Assembly (NCBI RefSeq): GCF_014397255.1
Contig: NZ_CP060724.1
Span: 186,001-250,000 of the forward strand
Length of the DNA: 64,000 bases
Source of the DNA: Weissella diestrammenae
Lineage (GTDB): Bacteria > Bacillota > Bacilli > Lactobacillales > Lactobacillaceae
Reading direction: 5' to 3'
Shown: positions 45,372-52,884 of the stretch, piece after piece
How the letters are laid out: each line of letters begins with the position of its first letter
How positions within the stretch are numbered: the stretch's first letter is position 1
Notes under the pieces: generated by a model
Told to the model about the DNA's origin: nothing
The model's database searches: none
What the model saw: only the letters and a program-made list of their open reading frames with translations
Translations under genes and position numbers: made by a program

Positions 45372-46058
45372 TTAGTAAGTAGTTGTGTGTCGCGCTTTTG
45401 CGATGCTCTGTCGTGGTATCTCAAACGGATTTCCTTCAACATCAACCATCAAATGGCTTGGTGTCGCTGCTACAAGTTCGCCAATGAACTCCTTTTTACC
45501 ATCAATTTTTTGATAGGTCGTCACTTGAACCAATTTATTGACTGCCCACTCAAAATCTTCATTGGTTGTTAATAGGCGGTCTTGATTCAAGGCCATTTGT
45601 GCATGCTTGATTTGTTGCCAATCAATTTGATGAGGGACACGTTTTGTTTTTTCAGGTATCAAGAGTGTCACGCCATTTTCTGAGACACTCGATAGCTCAC
45701 CTACCAATTCCATTTCAGGTTGTTCATTAGTCGCAGCCAAGATAACTTGTATCTGATGATTTTGTGCCCATTCAAAATCTGATTGTTGCTTCAAATCCCG
45801 TTCTGCACCCGGTGATGAGACGTCCAGCATATACGCTGCTGGGAATGGATCAGGTGTAATCTCATCGATCAAATCACCAATGACTTCCGTCAAATCCACT
45901 AACTCATCCATATTGATTTGTCCTTGTTGACGATCAACCAACACTCGCAAAATCATGTCTGACCCGAGTTTCTCATACTCAACATCCCAAAGCTGATAGC
46001 CTTGTGTTGCCAAGCTGGGAGCAATTGCCAACCGGACCGTTTCAACGATTTCTGTCAC
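45372..46058 (-). CDS. rimP: Ribosome maturation factor RimP with duplicated C-terminal domain
   Basis: 30S assembly factor. The N-terminal domain is standard (TEIVETVRLAIAPSLATQGY, then DPFPAAYMLDVSSPGAERDL). The protein is 228 residues from the GTG start at 46058, longer than the usual 150-160. The extra length comes from what looks like two copies of the C-terminal SH3-like domain. The first opens with SDFEWAQNHQIQV, and the second with EDFEWAVNKLVQVTTYQ and GKKEFIGELVAA, ending IAKARHTTTY as canonical RimP does. GGAGG lies seven bases before the GTG, while upstream ATGs in frame have no SD. It is the first gene of the operon. Confidence 0.92.
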   Translation of the reverse strand: MTEIVETVRLAIAPSLATQGYQLWDVEYEKLGSDMILRVLVDRQQGQINMDELVDLTEVIGDLIDEITPDPFPAAYMLDVSSPGAERDLKQQSDFEWAQNHQIQVILAATNEQPEMELVGELSSVSENGVTLLIPEKTKRVPHQIDWQQIKHAQMALNQDRLLTTNEDFEWAVNKLVQVTTYQKIDGKKEFIGELVAATPSHLMVDVEGNPFEIPRQSIAKARHTTTY

Positions 46059-46102
46059 TTGTATCCCTCCTTTGATTATCATGCACATCGACATGTTTTC
46101 TC

Positions 46103-46138
46103 AAAAAAATAAGCGGCCTCGGAAGAAAGTTCCAGGCC
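46103..46138 (-). terminator. Terminator-like hairpin in the rimP leader
   Basis: GGCCTGGAA (46138-46130) pairs with TTCCGAGGCC (46124-46115) with one bulge. It is followed by GCTTA and seven U (46109-46103) on the minus strand. It lies after the promoter at 46169-46198 and about 45 bases before the rimP GTG, so it can attenuate the translation operon. Confidence 0.65.
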
Positions 46139-46168
46139 ACTCAGTTAAGAGCTTTATTTACAATTTTA

Positions 46169-46198
46169 ATTATAACATATTTTACTAAATTTTGTAAA
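46169..46198 (-). promoter_or_regulatory. rimP-nusA-infB operon promoter
   Basis: Minus-strand TTTACA (46198-46193), an 18-base spacer and TATAAT (46174-46169) preceded by TGT make an extended -10 promoter about 110 bases before rimP. The region between 46199 and 46279 holds no other recognised element. Confidence 0.75.
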
Positions 46199-46279
46199 AT
46201 GGCAAGCCTTGCCCTACGCCTGACCAACCACAATCGATAGTGTGTCCATCGCTACAGAGTACATAAACGTCCGAATGAA

Positions 46280-46309
46280 TAAAAAAAGCCTCAACATATC
46301 TATTGAAGC
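46280..46309 (-). terminator. Terminator after tRNA-Ser
   Basis: GCTTCAA/TTGAGGC (one G-U pair) with an eight-base loop is followed by seven U on the minus strand, 38 bases past the tRNA. Confidence 0.75.
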
Positions 46310-46346
46310 AAAAATAAAAAAGTACCAAATACCAACCATTATTTTA

Positions 46347-46435
46347 AGGAGACAACGGGATTTGAACCCGTGCGCCGGCTCGACACCGGTTCGGCGGATT
46401 TCGAGTCCGCTGCATTACCACTCTGCCATATCTCC
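46347..46435 (-). tRNA. tRNA-Ser (CGA)
   Basis: An 89-base class II tRNA on the minus strand with a long variable arm. The acceptor is GGAGATA/TGTCTCC, the anticodon stem is GCGGA/TCCGC with loop CTCGAAA (anticodon CGA), and the T-arm is ACGGG-TTCAAAT-CCCGT. The discriminator reads U, whereas bacterial tRNA-Ser normally has G73. CCA is not encoded. Confidence 0.95.
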
Positions 46436-46453
46436 ATGGAAATACCTAGTTTA

Positions 46454-46482
46454 TTATATACAAAATCTAAACGATAAACAAG
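46454..46482 (-). promoter_or_regulatory. tRNA-Ser promoter
   Basis: Minus-strand TTGTTT (46482-46477), a 17-base spacer and a consensus TATAAT (46459-46454) lie 18 bases before the mature tRNA. The stretch 46483-46629, between here and the ccpA terminator, shows nothing else. Confidence 0.8.
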
Positions 46483-46629
46483 TAGCGATGGTATTGACCA
46501 CGCTTTGCGCCAAAAATACGCCTAATTCGATAGAATAAATTTTTCATTTCTAACAGTTTGCAAGACGAACAACATTTTAGTACACCACTAAACTCATCTG
46601 ATTTCAAAGTCAAATCTATTTTCAAAATA

Positions 46630-46657
46630 AAAAACGACCAAAACATTTTAGTCGTTT
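46630..46657 (-). terminator. Terminator after ccpA
   Basis: A 12-base-pair stem, AAACGACTAAAA/TTTTGGTCGTTT, with a two-base loop in the minimal reading (real loop slightly larger) is followed by a U-rich tail on the minus strand, six bases past the ccpA stop. Confidence 0.8.
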
Positions 46658-46663
46658 CTATCA

Positions 46664-47668
46664 TTATTTCGTCGTTTCACGCTTAACATAACCGTGCGGT
46701 AAAATCATCGTATTCATCGACAACTTTTCATCATTCATTAATTTAGTAAGCATTCGCATCGCAACTGCACCTAAATCATAAATGGGCTGTGTAATTGAAC
46801 TCAACTGCGGGCGTGTAATCACCGTCAAATGAGAATTATTCGTCGTAATGATTTCAAAATCATCAGGCACATGGACACCATCATCCGTTAATGCATTCAA
46901 AAGACCAGCTGCCATTTCGTCATCAACTACCACTGCTGCAGTCGCATGGACGCTTTGGACCATCTTGCCCAGTTGATAACCGCTTTGATAATCATAATCC
47001 GCTGTAATCACAAGTGACTCATCGAATGGCACCGCAGCGACCTCAAGTGCTTGTTGATATCCTTTTAGCTTAAAATCTTTATTGATAGAATGATCAATTG
47101 GCCCAGACACAAATGCAATCTTTTGATGCCCAGCCTTTATCAAACGTGTCGTGACTTCTGCCACCGCAGAAATGTAATCAATATTAACTGATGCCGCATT
47201 TCCGGTGACATCAACTGACCCAGCTAAGACAACTGGCACATTTGAAGCGGCAAATTTTGCTCGTAGATTATCATCCAGCATATCGCCCATAAATAAGATA
47301 CCATCCACTTGCTTACCAAGTAATGATTCAAAAACTAATTCTGTTTTAGCATTCGATTCATCAGAATTTGCCAAAATAATTTGGTATTTATACATTTGCG
47401 CAACGTCATCAATTCCTCGAGCTAATTCGGAAAAATAGACATCTGTTACATCTGGAATAATCACGCCAATGGTGGTTGTCTTGCGAGACGCTAATCCACG
47501 TGCAACCGCATTAGGCCGATAACCTAGTCGTTCAATAACCTCTTCAACTTTCTTTTTTGTTTCCCCACGCACATTTGTATTACCGTTCACAACTCGTGAC
47601 ACGGTAGCCATTGACACCTTAGCTTCACGGGCAACATCATAAATTGTAATGGCTTGTTTTTCCATCAT
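46664..47668 (-). CDS. ccpA: Catabolite control protein A
   Basis: LacI/GalR-family master regulator of carbon catabolite control, acting with HPr-Ser46-P at cre sites. The protein has 334 residues. The N-terminal HTH is ITIYDVAREAKVSMATVSRV, with hinge region RPNAVARGLASRKTTTIG, followed by a periplasmic-binding-protein-like core (VIIPDVTDVYFSELARGIDD). The divergent pairing with pepQ is the classic lactic-acid-bacterial arrangement and supports CcpA over other LacI members. AAGGAGG lies upstream of two adjacent ATGs, either of which could start. The promoter carries a cre site over its -35. Confidence 0.95.
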   Translation of the reverse strand: MMEKQAITIYDVAREAKVSMATVSRVVNGNTNVRGETKKKVEEVIERLGYRPNAVARGLASRKTTTIGVIIPDVTDVYFSELARGIDDVAQMYKYQIILANSDESNAKTELVFESLLGKQVDGILFMGDMLDDNLRAKFAASNVPVVLAGSVDVTGNAASVNIDYISAVAEVTTRLIKAGHQKIAFVSGPIDHSINKDFKLKGYQQALEVAAVPFDESLVITADYDYQSGYQLGKMVQSVHATAAVVVDDEMAAGLLNALTDDGVHVPDDFEIITTNNSHLTVITRPQLSSITQPIYDLGAVAMRMLTKLMNDEKLSMNTMILPHGYVKRETTK

Positions 47669-47706
47669 TTGCTACCTCCTTATCATTTTTACCGTATTAA
47701 TTGTTA

Positions 47707-47735
47707 AGTATACCGATTTATGAAATCAATTGCAA
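47707..47735 (-). promoter_or_regulatory. ccpA promoter
   Basis: Minus-strand TTGCAA (47735-47730), a 17-base spacer and TATACT (47712-47707) lie about 40 bases before the ccpA start. Confidence 0.7.
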
Positions 47736-47745
47736 CCGGTTACAA
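47730..47745. promoter_or_regulatory. cre site (CcpA operator)
   Basis: TTGCAACCGGTTACAA matches the catabolite-responsive element consensus WTGNAANCGNWNNCW at every position and is nearly palindromic. It overlaps the ccpA -35 box, so binding should block RNA polymerase (autorepression), and lies about 80 bases upstream of the pepQ promoter. A second near-match (one mismatch, at the terminal C) reads ATGAAAGCGAATGTA on the minus strand at about 47753-47767. Confidence 0.8.
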
Positions 47746-47824
47746 CCTTGATTACATTCGCTTTCATTTGTATTTTCACAAATATCATTCATCATATTTT
47801 CATTTTCAAGCGCAATTCATGAGC

Positions 47825-47853
47825 GTGAAATAAAACTAAAAAAAGCGTACACT
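47825..47853 (+). promoter_or_regulatory. pepQ promoter
   Basis: GTGAAA (47825-47830), a 17-base spacer and TACACT (47848-47853) on the plus strand lie 29 bases before the pepQ start codon. Confidence 0.6.
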
Positions 47854-47882
47854 AGAGTAAATTCACATAAAGGAGAACTTTC

Positions 47883-48983
47883 ATGAATAATAAAATTCAA
47901 GCCATCCAACAATGGTTAAATGAAAACGAATTAGATGTTGCATTCTTATCTGATTACCATACAATTTCATATCTAACTGGTTTTGAATCTGACCCAATCG
48001 AACGAATCTTGGCATTGGTTGTTTTCGCTCAAAACGACCCACTAATTTTTGCACCAGCCCTCGAGGTACAAGCAGTTAAAAGTACTGGATGGACTGCACC
48101 TGTTTTTGGTTATCAAGATCATGAAAATGGTTGGGAACGCCTTGCTGGTCATATTACGGCAGTTACCCCTTCAATTAAACGCTGGGCGATTGAAGAAAGT
48201 CAATTAACCGTAGAGCGTGCCAAAAAAATTCAAACAGCTTTACCACAAGTCATATTCACAGCAGATATCACCCCTAAGATTCAAACGATGCGCCTTCACA
48301 AAGACGCACAAGAAATCGAAAAAATGCACGGTGCTGGTCGCGATGCTGACCGTGCATTCGAATATGGGTTTGCAGCCTTAGCCGATGGTGTTTCAGAGCT
48401 AGCCGTTGCGGCAGCTTTAGAATTTGAAACAAAAAAGCGTGGTATCCCTGGTATGTCTTTTGAAACGTTGGTTCAATTTGGCGCACATGCCGCCGAACCC
48501 CACGGTGCAACCGGGAAAACTCAACTTAAGCGCGGCGATATGGCCCTATTTGATCTTGGGACGATTTATGAGGGTTATGTGTCTGATGCGACACGAACCG
48601 TTGCCTATGGCGCCGTCTCGGACCATCAACGTTTAGTTTATCAAACTGTCCTCGAAGCCCAATTGGCAGCCCAATCAATGGTCATGCCGGGGATGACAGC
48701 TGGTGAGCTTGATGATATCGCACGGACAATCATTACCAAGGCTGGATTTGGGGAGTATTTCGTGCACCGCTTGGGTCACGGATTAGGCTCATCCGTCCAT
48801 GAATTCCCTCAAATTATGGCTGGTAATGATTTCATTTTGGAGCCAGGGATGGCCTTCTCCATTGAACCCGGTATCTACATTCCTGGCGACATGGGCGTTC
48901 GAATTGAAGATTCAATTGTCTTAACCGAACATGGCGCTGAATCTTTCACTCACCATACTAAAGATTTACAGATCATTGATTAG
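47883..48983 (+). CDS. pepQ: Xaa-Pro dipeptidase PepQ
   Basis: Cytoplasmic metallopeptidase that hydrolyses dipeptides with C-terminal proline, 366 residues. The N-terminal creatinase-like domain reads NNKIQAIQQWLNENELDVAF. The pita-bread catalytic domain carries the dinuclear metal ligands in FDLGTIYEGYVSDATRT (two Asp), HRLGHGLGSSVHE (His), IEPGIYIPG (Glu) and VRIEDSIV (Glu). AAAGGAG precedes the ATG. It is divergent from ccpA, as in many lactobacilli, so its expression is probably linked to carbon status. Confidence 0.95.
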   Translation: MNNKIQAIQQWLNENELDVAFLSDYHTISYLTGFESDPIERILALVVFAQNDPLIFAPALEVQAVKSTGWTAPVFGYQDHENGWERLAGHITAVTPSIKRWAIEESQLTVERAKKIQTALPQVIFTADITPKIQTMRLHKDAQEIEKMHGAGRDADRAFEYGFAALADGVSELAVAAALEFETKKRGIPGMSFETLVQFGAHAAEPHGATGKTQLKRGDMALFDLGTIYEGYVSDATRTVAYGAVSDHQRLVYQTVLEAQLAAQSMVMPGMTAGELDDIARTIITKAGFGEYFVHRLGHGLGSSVHEFPQIMAGNDFILEPGMAFSIEPGIYIPGDMGVRIEDSIVLTEHGAESFTHHTKDLQIID

Positions 48984-49035
48984 GCCATTGGTCAGTTTCA
49001 ATTTTAAGTTAATCATTGACGAATTTGTCTATAAC

Positions 49036-49068
49036 AAAAAGGCTTACAGCAATGCTGCAAGCCTTTTT
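49036..49068. terminator. Bidirectional terminator between pepQ and nrdF
   Basis: AAAAAGGCTT/AAGCCTTTTT stem encloses a loop that contains an inner GC(A)/TGC pairing, with U-tracts in both orientations. It serves the convergent pepQ (plus) and nrdF (minus). Confidence 0.85.
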
Positions 49069-49072
49069 TACT

Positions 49073-50038
49073 TTAATCATTTAACCCATAATTATAATCT
49101 TCATCTTCCATCACTTCGACTTGACCTAATCGATAGCCATTTCCAACTTGTGAAAAAAAATCATGATTTGATGTTGTCGTTGAGATACCATTCATAACGA
49201 TCGGGTTAACGTCATCTGCCCCATCTGGAAACAATGGATCTTGTCCCAAATTCATCAACGCTTTATTTGCATTGTATCGAATGAACGTTAATACTGACTC
49301 AGACCAACCCATTTGATCATAAAGTGCATGGGTGTAAACCTCTTCATTGGCATATAGTTCCATTAGTAGGTCATACATCCACATCTTTAATTTATCTTGT
49401 TCCGCATCGGATAACTCATTAAATCCAAGCTGAAATTTATACCCAATATATGTGCCGTGCACTGACTCATCACGCAAAATCAATTTAATAATTTCAGCAA
49501 CGTTATTCAATTTGTTGTGACCAAGATAATATAATGGCGTGTAGAAGCCTGAATAAAACAAAAATGTTTCAAGGAACACTGACGCTATTTTTTTTTGTAA
49601 CGCTGTACCTTTTTGATACACCTGATTAATCCGTTGTGCCTTAAATTGAAGTGCCTCATTTTGATTCGTCCAATTAAAAATTTCGTCAATTTCATCTGGC
49701 GTATTTAAGGTCTCAAAAATTGATGAGTATGATTTGGCATGCACCGATTCCATAAATTCAATATTATTTAAAACAGCTTCTTCATGTTGTGTGCGTGTTT
49801 GCTCTTTAAGTGACGACATCCCGTCTTGTGATTGTAGTGTGTCCAACAATGTAAGACCACCGAAAACATGCCCAACTAAATAATGTTCATCTGAAGACAT
49901 CTGCCGCCAATCATCTAAATCATTCGACAATGGGATTCGTGTATCCAACCAAAATTGTTCAGTCAATTTCTCCCAAGTCGCCTTGTCAACTTGATCTTCA
50001 ATTTCATTCCAGTTAATGGCAATGTAATTTTCCGTCAT
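49073..50038 (-). CDS. nrdF: Class Ib ribonucleotide reductase beta subunit NrdF
   Basis: Radical-generating, dimetal (Mn or Fe) subunit of aerobic class Ib reductase, 321 residues. The ferritin-like core has the metal-ligand segments NIEFMESVHAKSYSSIF (about residue 92) and LRDESVHGTYIGYKF (about residue 187). The Tyr radical site lies between them in the usual order. The acidic C-terminal tail (EVMEDEDYNYGLND) is the segment that docks on NrdE. GAAGGG precedes the ATG. It is downstream of nrdE by 36 bases in the nrdH-nrdE-nrdF unit. Confidence 0.95.
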   Translation of the reverse strand: MTENYIAINWNEIEDQVDKATWEKLTEQFWLDTRIPLSNDLDDWRQMSSDEHYLVGHVFGGLTLLDTLQSQDGMSSLKEQTRTQHEEAVLNNIEFMESVHAKSYSSIFETLNTPDEIDEIFNWTNQNEALQFKAQRINQVYQKGTALQKKIASVFLETFLFYSGFYTPLYYLGHNKLNNVAEIIKLILRDESVHGTYIGYKFQLGFNELSDAEQDKLKMWMYDLLMELYANEEVYTHALYDQMGWSESVLTFIRYNANKALMNLGQDPLFPDGADDVNPIVMNGISTTTSNHDFFSQVGNGYRLGQVEVMEDEDYNYGLND

Positions 50039-50074
50039 AATTACCCTTCTTTCATATCCACATATGACAATCGT

Positions 50075-52246
50075 TTAAATCGAACACGATTCGCATTCGT
50101 TAACACCCATCTCACCAGCATCATCAGTATACGTCCGAACATAATACACTGATTTGATTTGTTTATGGAACGCATACATACGAAGAATATTCAGATCACG
50201 CGTGGTCATTTTATCGGTGTGACCATCCTTCCATTCATACAAGCCACTTGGTAATGTCGACCGCATAAACAACGTCAAGGCCATCCCCTGATCAATATGT
50301 TGTTGTGCAATTGCGTACACATCAATCACACGACGCATATCTAAATCATATGCAGATTGGTAATACGGCAACGTTTCATTGCTTAAATAAGGTGCTGGAT
50401 AGTAAATTTTACCAATTTTCTTTTCTTGTCGCTCCTCAATCTTATTAATGATTGGGTGCAATGACGCCGTTGAATCATTCACATATGAGATTGACCCCGT
50501 TGGCGCAATAGCCAATCGATAAGCATTGTAAAGTCCGTATTGCTTAATACCTGCCATCAATTGCGCCCAATCTGCTGGTGTTGGCACATGATGACTAGCA
50601 AAAGCATCAGCAACCTTTTGTGTGCGTGGTCCAAAATCTTGGTGCAAATACTTGTCAAAATATTGGCCATTTGCATAGTCAGATTGTTCAAAATTGGCAA
50701 AAGTTTCATGCCGTTCTTTAGCAATTTTATTTGACGCAACCAACGTATAGTAATTTAACATCATAAAGTAAACATTCGTAAAGTCTAACGCTTCTTCATC
50801 CCCATAGTGCATTTGATTCTTAGCAAAGTAAGCCGCCAAGCCCATCGCACCTAAGCCAATGGCATGCAATTCTTGGTTACCATGCTGAACTGACGGTACC
50901 ATATCTAATTGTGATTGATCAGAAACAAACGATAAGGCTCGAACCATTGTTTCGACTGAAGTCGCAAAATCTGTGGTTGCCATCATATTAACAATATTAG
51001 TTGATCCCAGGTTACATGAAATGTCTGAACCTAATTGCGTATAGTTTTGCTGATTATCAATTTGGCTAGGCGTCTGGACTTGCAAAATTTCTGAACACAA
51101 GTTGGATGAGACGACTTTTCCAGCAATCGGATTGGCCCGATTAACAATATCAAGGTTAATCACATAAGGATAACCAGATTCTTGTTGCATTTTTGAAATC
51201 TCATTCTCTAAATCACGTGCACGAATTTTGTATTTTTTAATTTTTGGATTGGCTACCATGTTGTCATATTCTGCAGTTATATCAACATAGTTAAAGGCTG
51301 TCCCATATTCACGTTCAACGTCATATGGTGAGAATAAAAACATATCCGCATTTTCGCGAATTAATTGATAAAATTTATCCGGGACAGTTAATCCAAGTGA
51401 TAGAGTTTTAACCCGAATTTTTTCATCTGCGTTCTCTTTTTTGGTTGCCAAAAATGACATAATATCTGGATGGAATACTGACAAATAAACAACACCTGCG
51501 CCCTGCCGTTGCCCCATTTGATTGGAATACGTAAATGAATCTTCCAATAATTTCATGACTGGGACTACCCCAGATGCAGCATTTGCAATGCCTTTGATTG
51601 TCGCACCAGCTTCTCGTAAGTTCGACAGGTTAATTCCCACACCGCCACCAATTTTAGAGAGTTGCAATGCTGAATTGATTGTCCGACCAATTGCATTCAT
51701 ATCATCAGTTGTTTGTAACACAAAACATGATACCAACTCACCACGTCGTGAGCGTCCTGCGTTTAAAAATGAAGGTGTTGCTGGTTGATACCTTTGGTGA
51801 ATCATTTCATCAGCCAGATTCAAAGCCAAACGCTCATCACCATTCGCATAAAATAATGCATTCATCGCCACACGATCAATATAATTTTCAACATAAAACT
51901 GCTTATCGTTCGTTTTAATCGCATATTGCGCATAAAACTTATAGGCCGCCATAAATGATTTAAATTGAAAGTTTTCTTGTCGGAGGTATTGATAGAGCTG
52001 TTCAATAAATGAAAATTCATATTGCTCAACCATTGCGATATCAACAAAATCATTTTCAATTAAATAATCAAAACGCGCCTTCAAAGAATCAAATTGCAAC
52101 GTATTTGGTTCAATATTTTCACGGATAAATGCGGCTAACGCTTCTTTATCCTTATCTAACTGAATTGTGCCATTTTTTGGAATATTGAGCTCATTATTTA
52201 AGTCAAAATATGTCACAGTATTTTGATCAAGTGTACCTAGTGCCAT
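50075..52246 (-). CDS. nrdE: Class Ib ribonucleotide reductase alpha subunit NrdE
   Basis: Catalytic subunit reducing ribonucleoside diphosphates, 723 residues. The substrate-site cysteines lie in GELVSCFVLQTTDDMN (about residue 172) and SDISCNLGSTNIVNM. The finger-loop motif is SNLCSEILQ and the phosphate loop region TGSISYVNDSTAS. The C-terminus ends NECESCSI, the CxxC that takes electrons from NrdH. No N-terminal ATP cone is seen, as is usual for class Ib. The ATG at 52246 is ten bases after GGGAGG. A large hairpin lies in the nrdH-nrdE gap. Confidence 0.96.
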   Translation of the reverse strand: MALGTLDQNTVTYFDLNNELNIPKNGTIQLDKDKEALAAFIRENIEPNTLQFDSLKARFDYLIENDFVDIAMVEQYEFSFIEQLYQYLRQENFQFKSFMAAYKFYAQYAIKTNDKQFYVENYIDRVAMNALFYANGDERLALNLADEMIHQRYQPATPSFLNAGRSRRGELVSCFVLQTTDDMNAIGRTINSALQLSKIGGGVGINLSNLREAGATIKGIANAASGVVPVMKLLEDSFTYSNQMGQRQGAGVVYLSVFHPDIMSFLATKKENADEKIRVKTLSLGLTVPDKFYQLIRENADMFLFSPYDVEREYGTAFNYVDITAEYDNMVANPKIKKYKIRARDLENEISKMQQESGYPYVINLDIVNRANPIAGKVVSSNLCSEILQVQTPSQIDNQQNYTQLGSDISCNLGSTNIVNMMATTDFATSVETMVRALSFVSDQSQLDMVPSVQHGNQELHAIGLGAMGLAAYFAKNQMHYGDEEALDFTNVYFMMLNYYTLVASNKIAKERHETFANFEQSDYANGQYFDKYLHQDFGPRTQKVADAFASHHVPTPADWAQLMAGIKQYGLYNAYRLAIAPTGSISYVNDSTASLHPIINKIEERQEKKIGKIYYPAPYLSNETLPYYQSAYDLDMRRVIDVYAIAQQHIDQGMALTLFMRSTLPSGLYEWKDGHTDKMTTRDLNILRMYAFHKQIKSVYYVRTYTDDAGEMGVNECESCSI

Positions 52247-52291
52247 AAATGCACCGCCTCCCATTTTTTAAATCATTTAATTTTTTGATAA

Positions 52292-52350
52292 TAAAAGAGA
52301 AGTTAATGCCCTGACGACCGTCATTCGTCACCAGTGGTCATTACTTCTCT
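52292..52350 (-). promoter_or_regulatory. Terminator-like hairpin between nrdH and nrdE
   Basis: On the minus strand AGAGAAGT-AATG (52350-52339) pairs with CATT-A-ACTTCTCT (52308-52296), enclosing a second stem (TGACGA/TCGTCA), and is followed by UUUUAUUAU. It is placed to cause partial termination after nrdH, setting the nrdH to nrdEF ratio, or to act as an mRNA processing site. Confidence 0.65.
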
Positions 52351-52365
52351 AGCAATAAACACTAA

Positions 52366-52599
52366 TTACATTGCTTCTTTTAAATTTTTTAGCAGGTCAG
52401 GCCGGAAGCCCTTAATTGGTTCACTATTATTTGAGAATACAACAGGAACCGCTTGAAAGCCTTCCGCTTTTAGGAAAGCAAGTGCCTCTGGCTCCTCGTC
52501 AACATTTTTGACATCGAACGTTACACCATATTGCATTAATGTTTTCTTAGTCATCATGCATTGTACACAGTTATTCTTTGTATAAACGGTAATTGCCAT
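52366..52599 (-). CDS. nrdH: Glutaredoxin-like NrdH redoxin
   Basis: Thioredoxin-fold electron donor for NrdEF, 77 residues. The active site is NNCVQCMMTKKTL (CVQC) near the N-terminus. The cis-Pro region is QAVPVVFSNN, with the NrdH-type GFRPDLLKNL near the end. The start is ambiguous: an ATG three codons upstream (52608) would also fit the AAGGAAGAGG ribosome-binding region. It is the first gene of nrdH-nrdE-nrdF and divergent from nrdI. Confidence 0.93.
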   Translation of the reverse strand: MAITVYTKNNCVQCMMTKKTLMQYGVTFDVKNVDEEPEALAFLKAEGFQAVPVVFSNNSEPIKGFRPDLLKNLKEAM

Positions 52600-52663
52600 A
52601 GTTTTCATCCTCTTCCTTACTATAAGTTCTTATTTTCAATCTATCATGTTTTCTATGTCATTC

Positions 52664-52692
52664 AGTATAACTATGAATATAACAGAAAGCAA
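52664..52692 (-). promoter_or_regulatory. nrdHEF promoter
   Basis: Minus-strand TTGCTT (52692-52687), a 17-base spacer and TATACT (52669-52664) lie about 65 bases before nrdH. Confidence 0.7.
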
Positions 52693-52746
52693 CATTTAAA
52701 TCCTGACGATTATGTTTCTATTTGATTACATATCGCTCAAAACGCC

Positions 52747-52813
52747 TTTAAATAAGCGCTTAAACGTTTTATTTAAATATTAAGTAAATCTAACGCTCTG
52801 TTACATTATGTAA
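52747..52813. repeat. Palindromes in the nrdH-nrdI intergenic region
   Basis: Two inverted repeats lie between the divergent promoters: TTTAAATAA (52747-52755) with TTATTTAAA (52769-52777), and the perfect 13-mer TTACATTATGTAA (52801-52813) nine bases upstream of the nrdI -35. They are candidate operators. Neither matches the NrdR-box consensus well. Confidence 0.5.
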
Positions 52814-52821
52814 AAACAGGC

Positions 52822-52850
52822 TTGTTTAATTTTCATTAAAAGTGTATCTT
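52822..52850 (+). promoter_or_regulatory. nrdI promoter
   Basis: TTGTTT (52822-52827), a 17-base spacer and TATCTT (52845-52850) on the plus strand lie 34 bases before nrdI. Confidence 0.55.
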
Positions 52851-52884
52851 TATAGCTAAATAACCAGTTAGAAAGGTCTCTGAC

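Noticed and set aside
52609-52884. NrdR boxes in the nrdH-nrdI gap
   Set aside because: Stretches such as CTATGAATATAAC match the consensus only partly and no correctly spaced pair was found.
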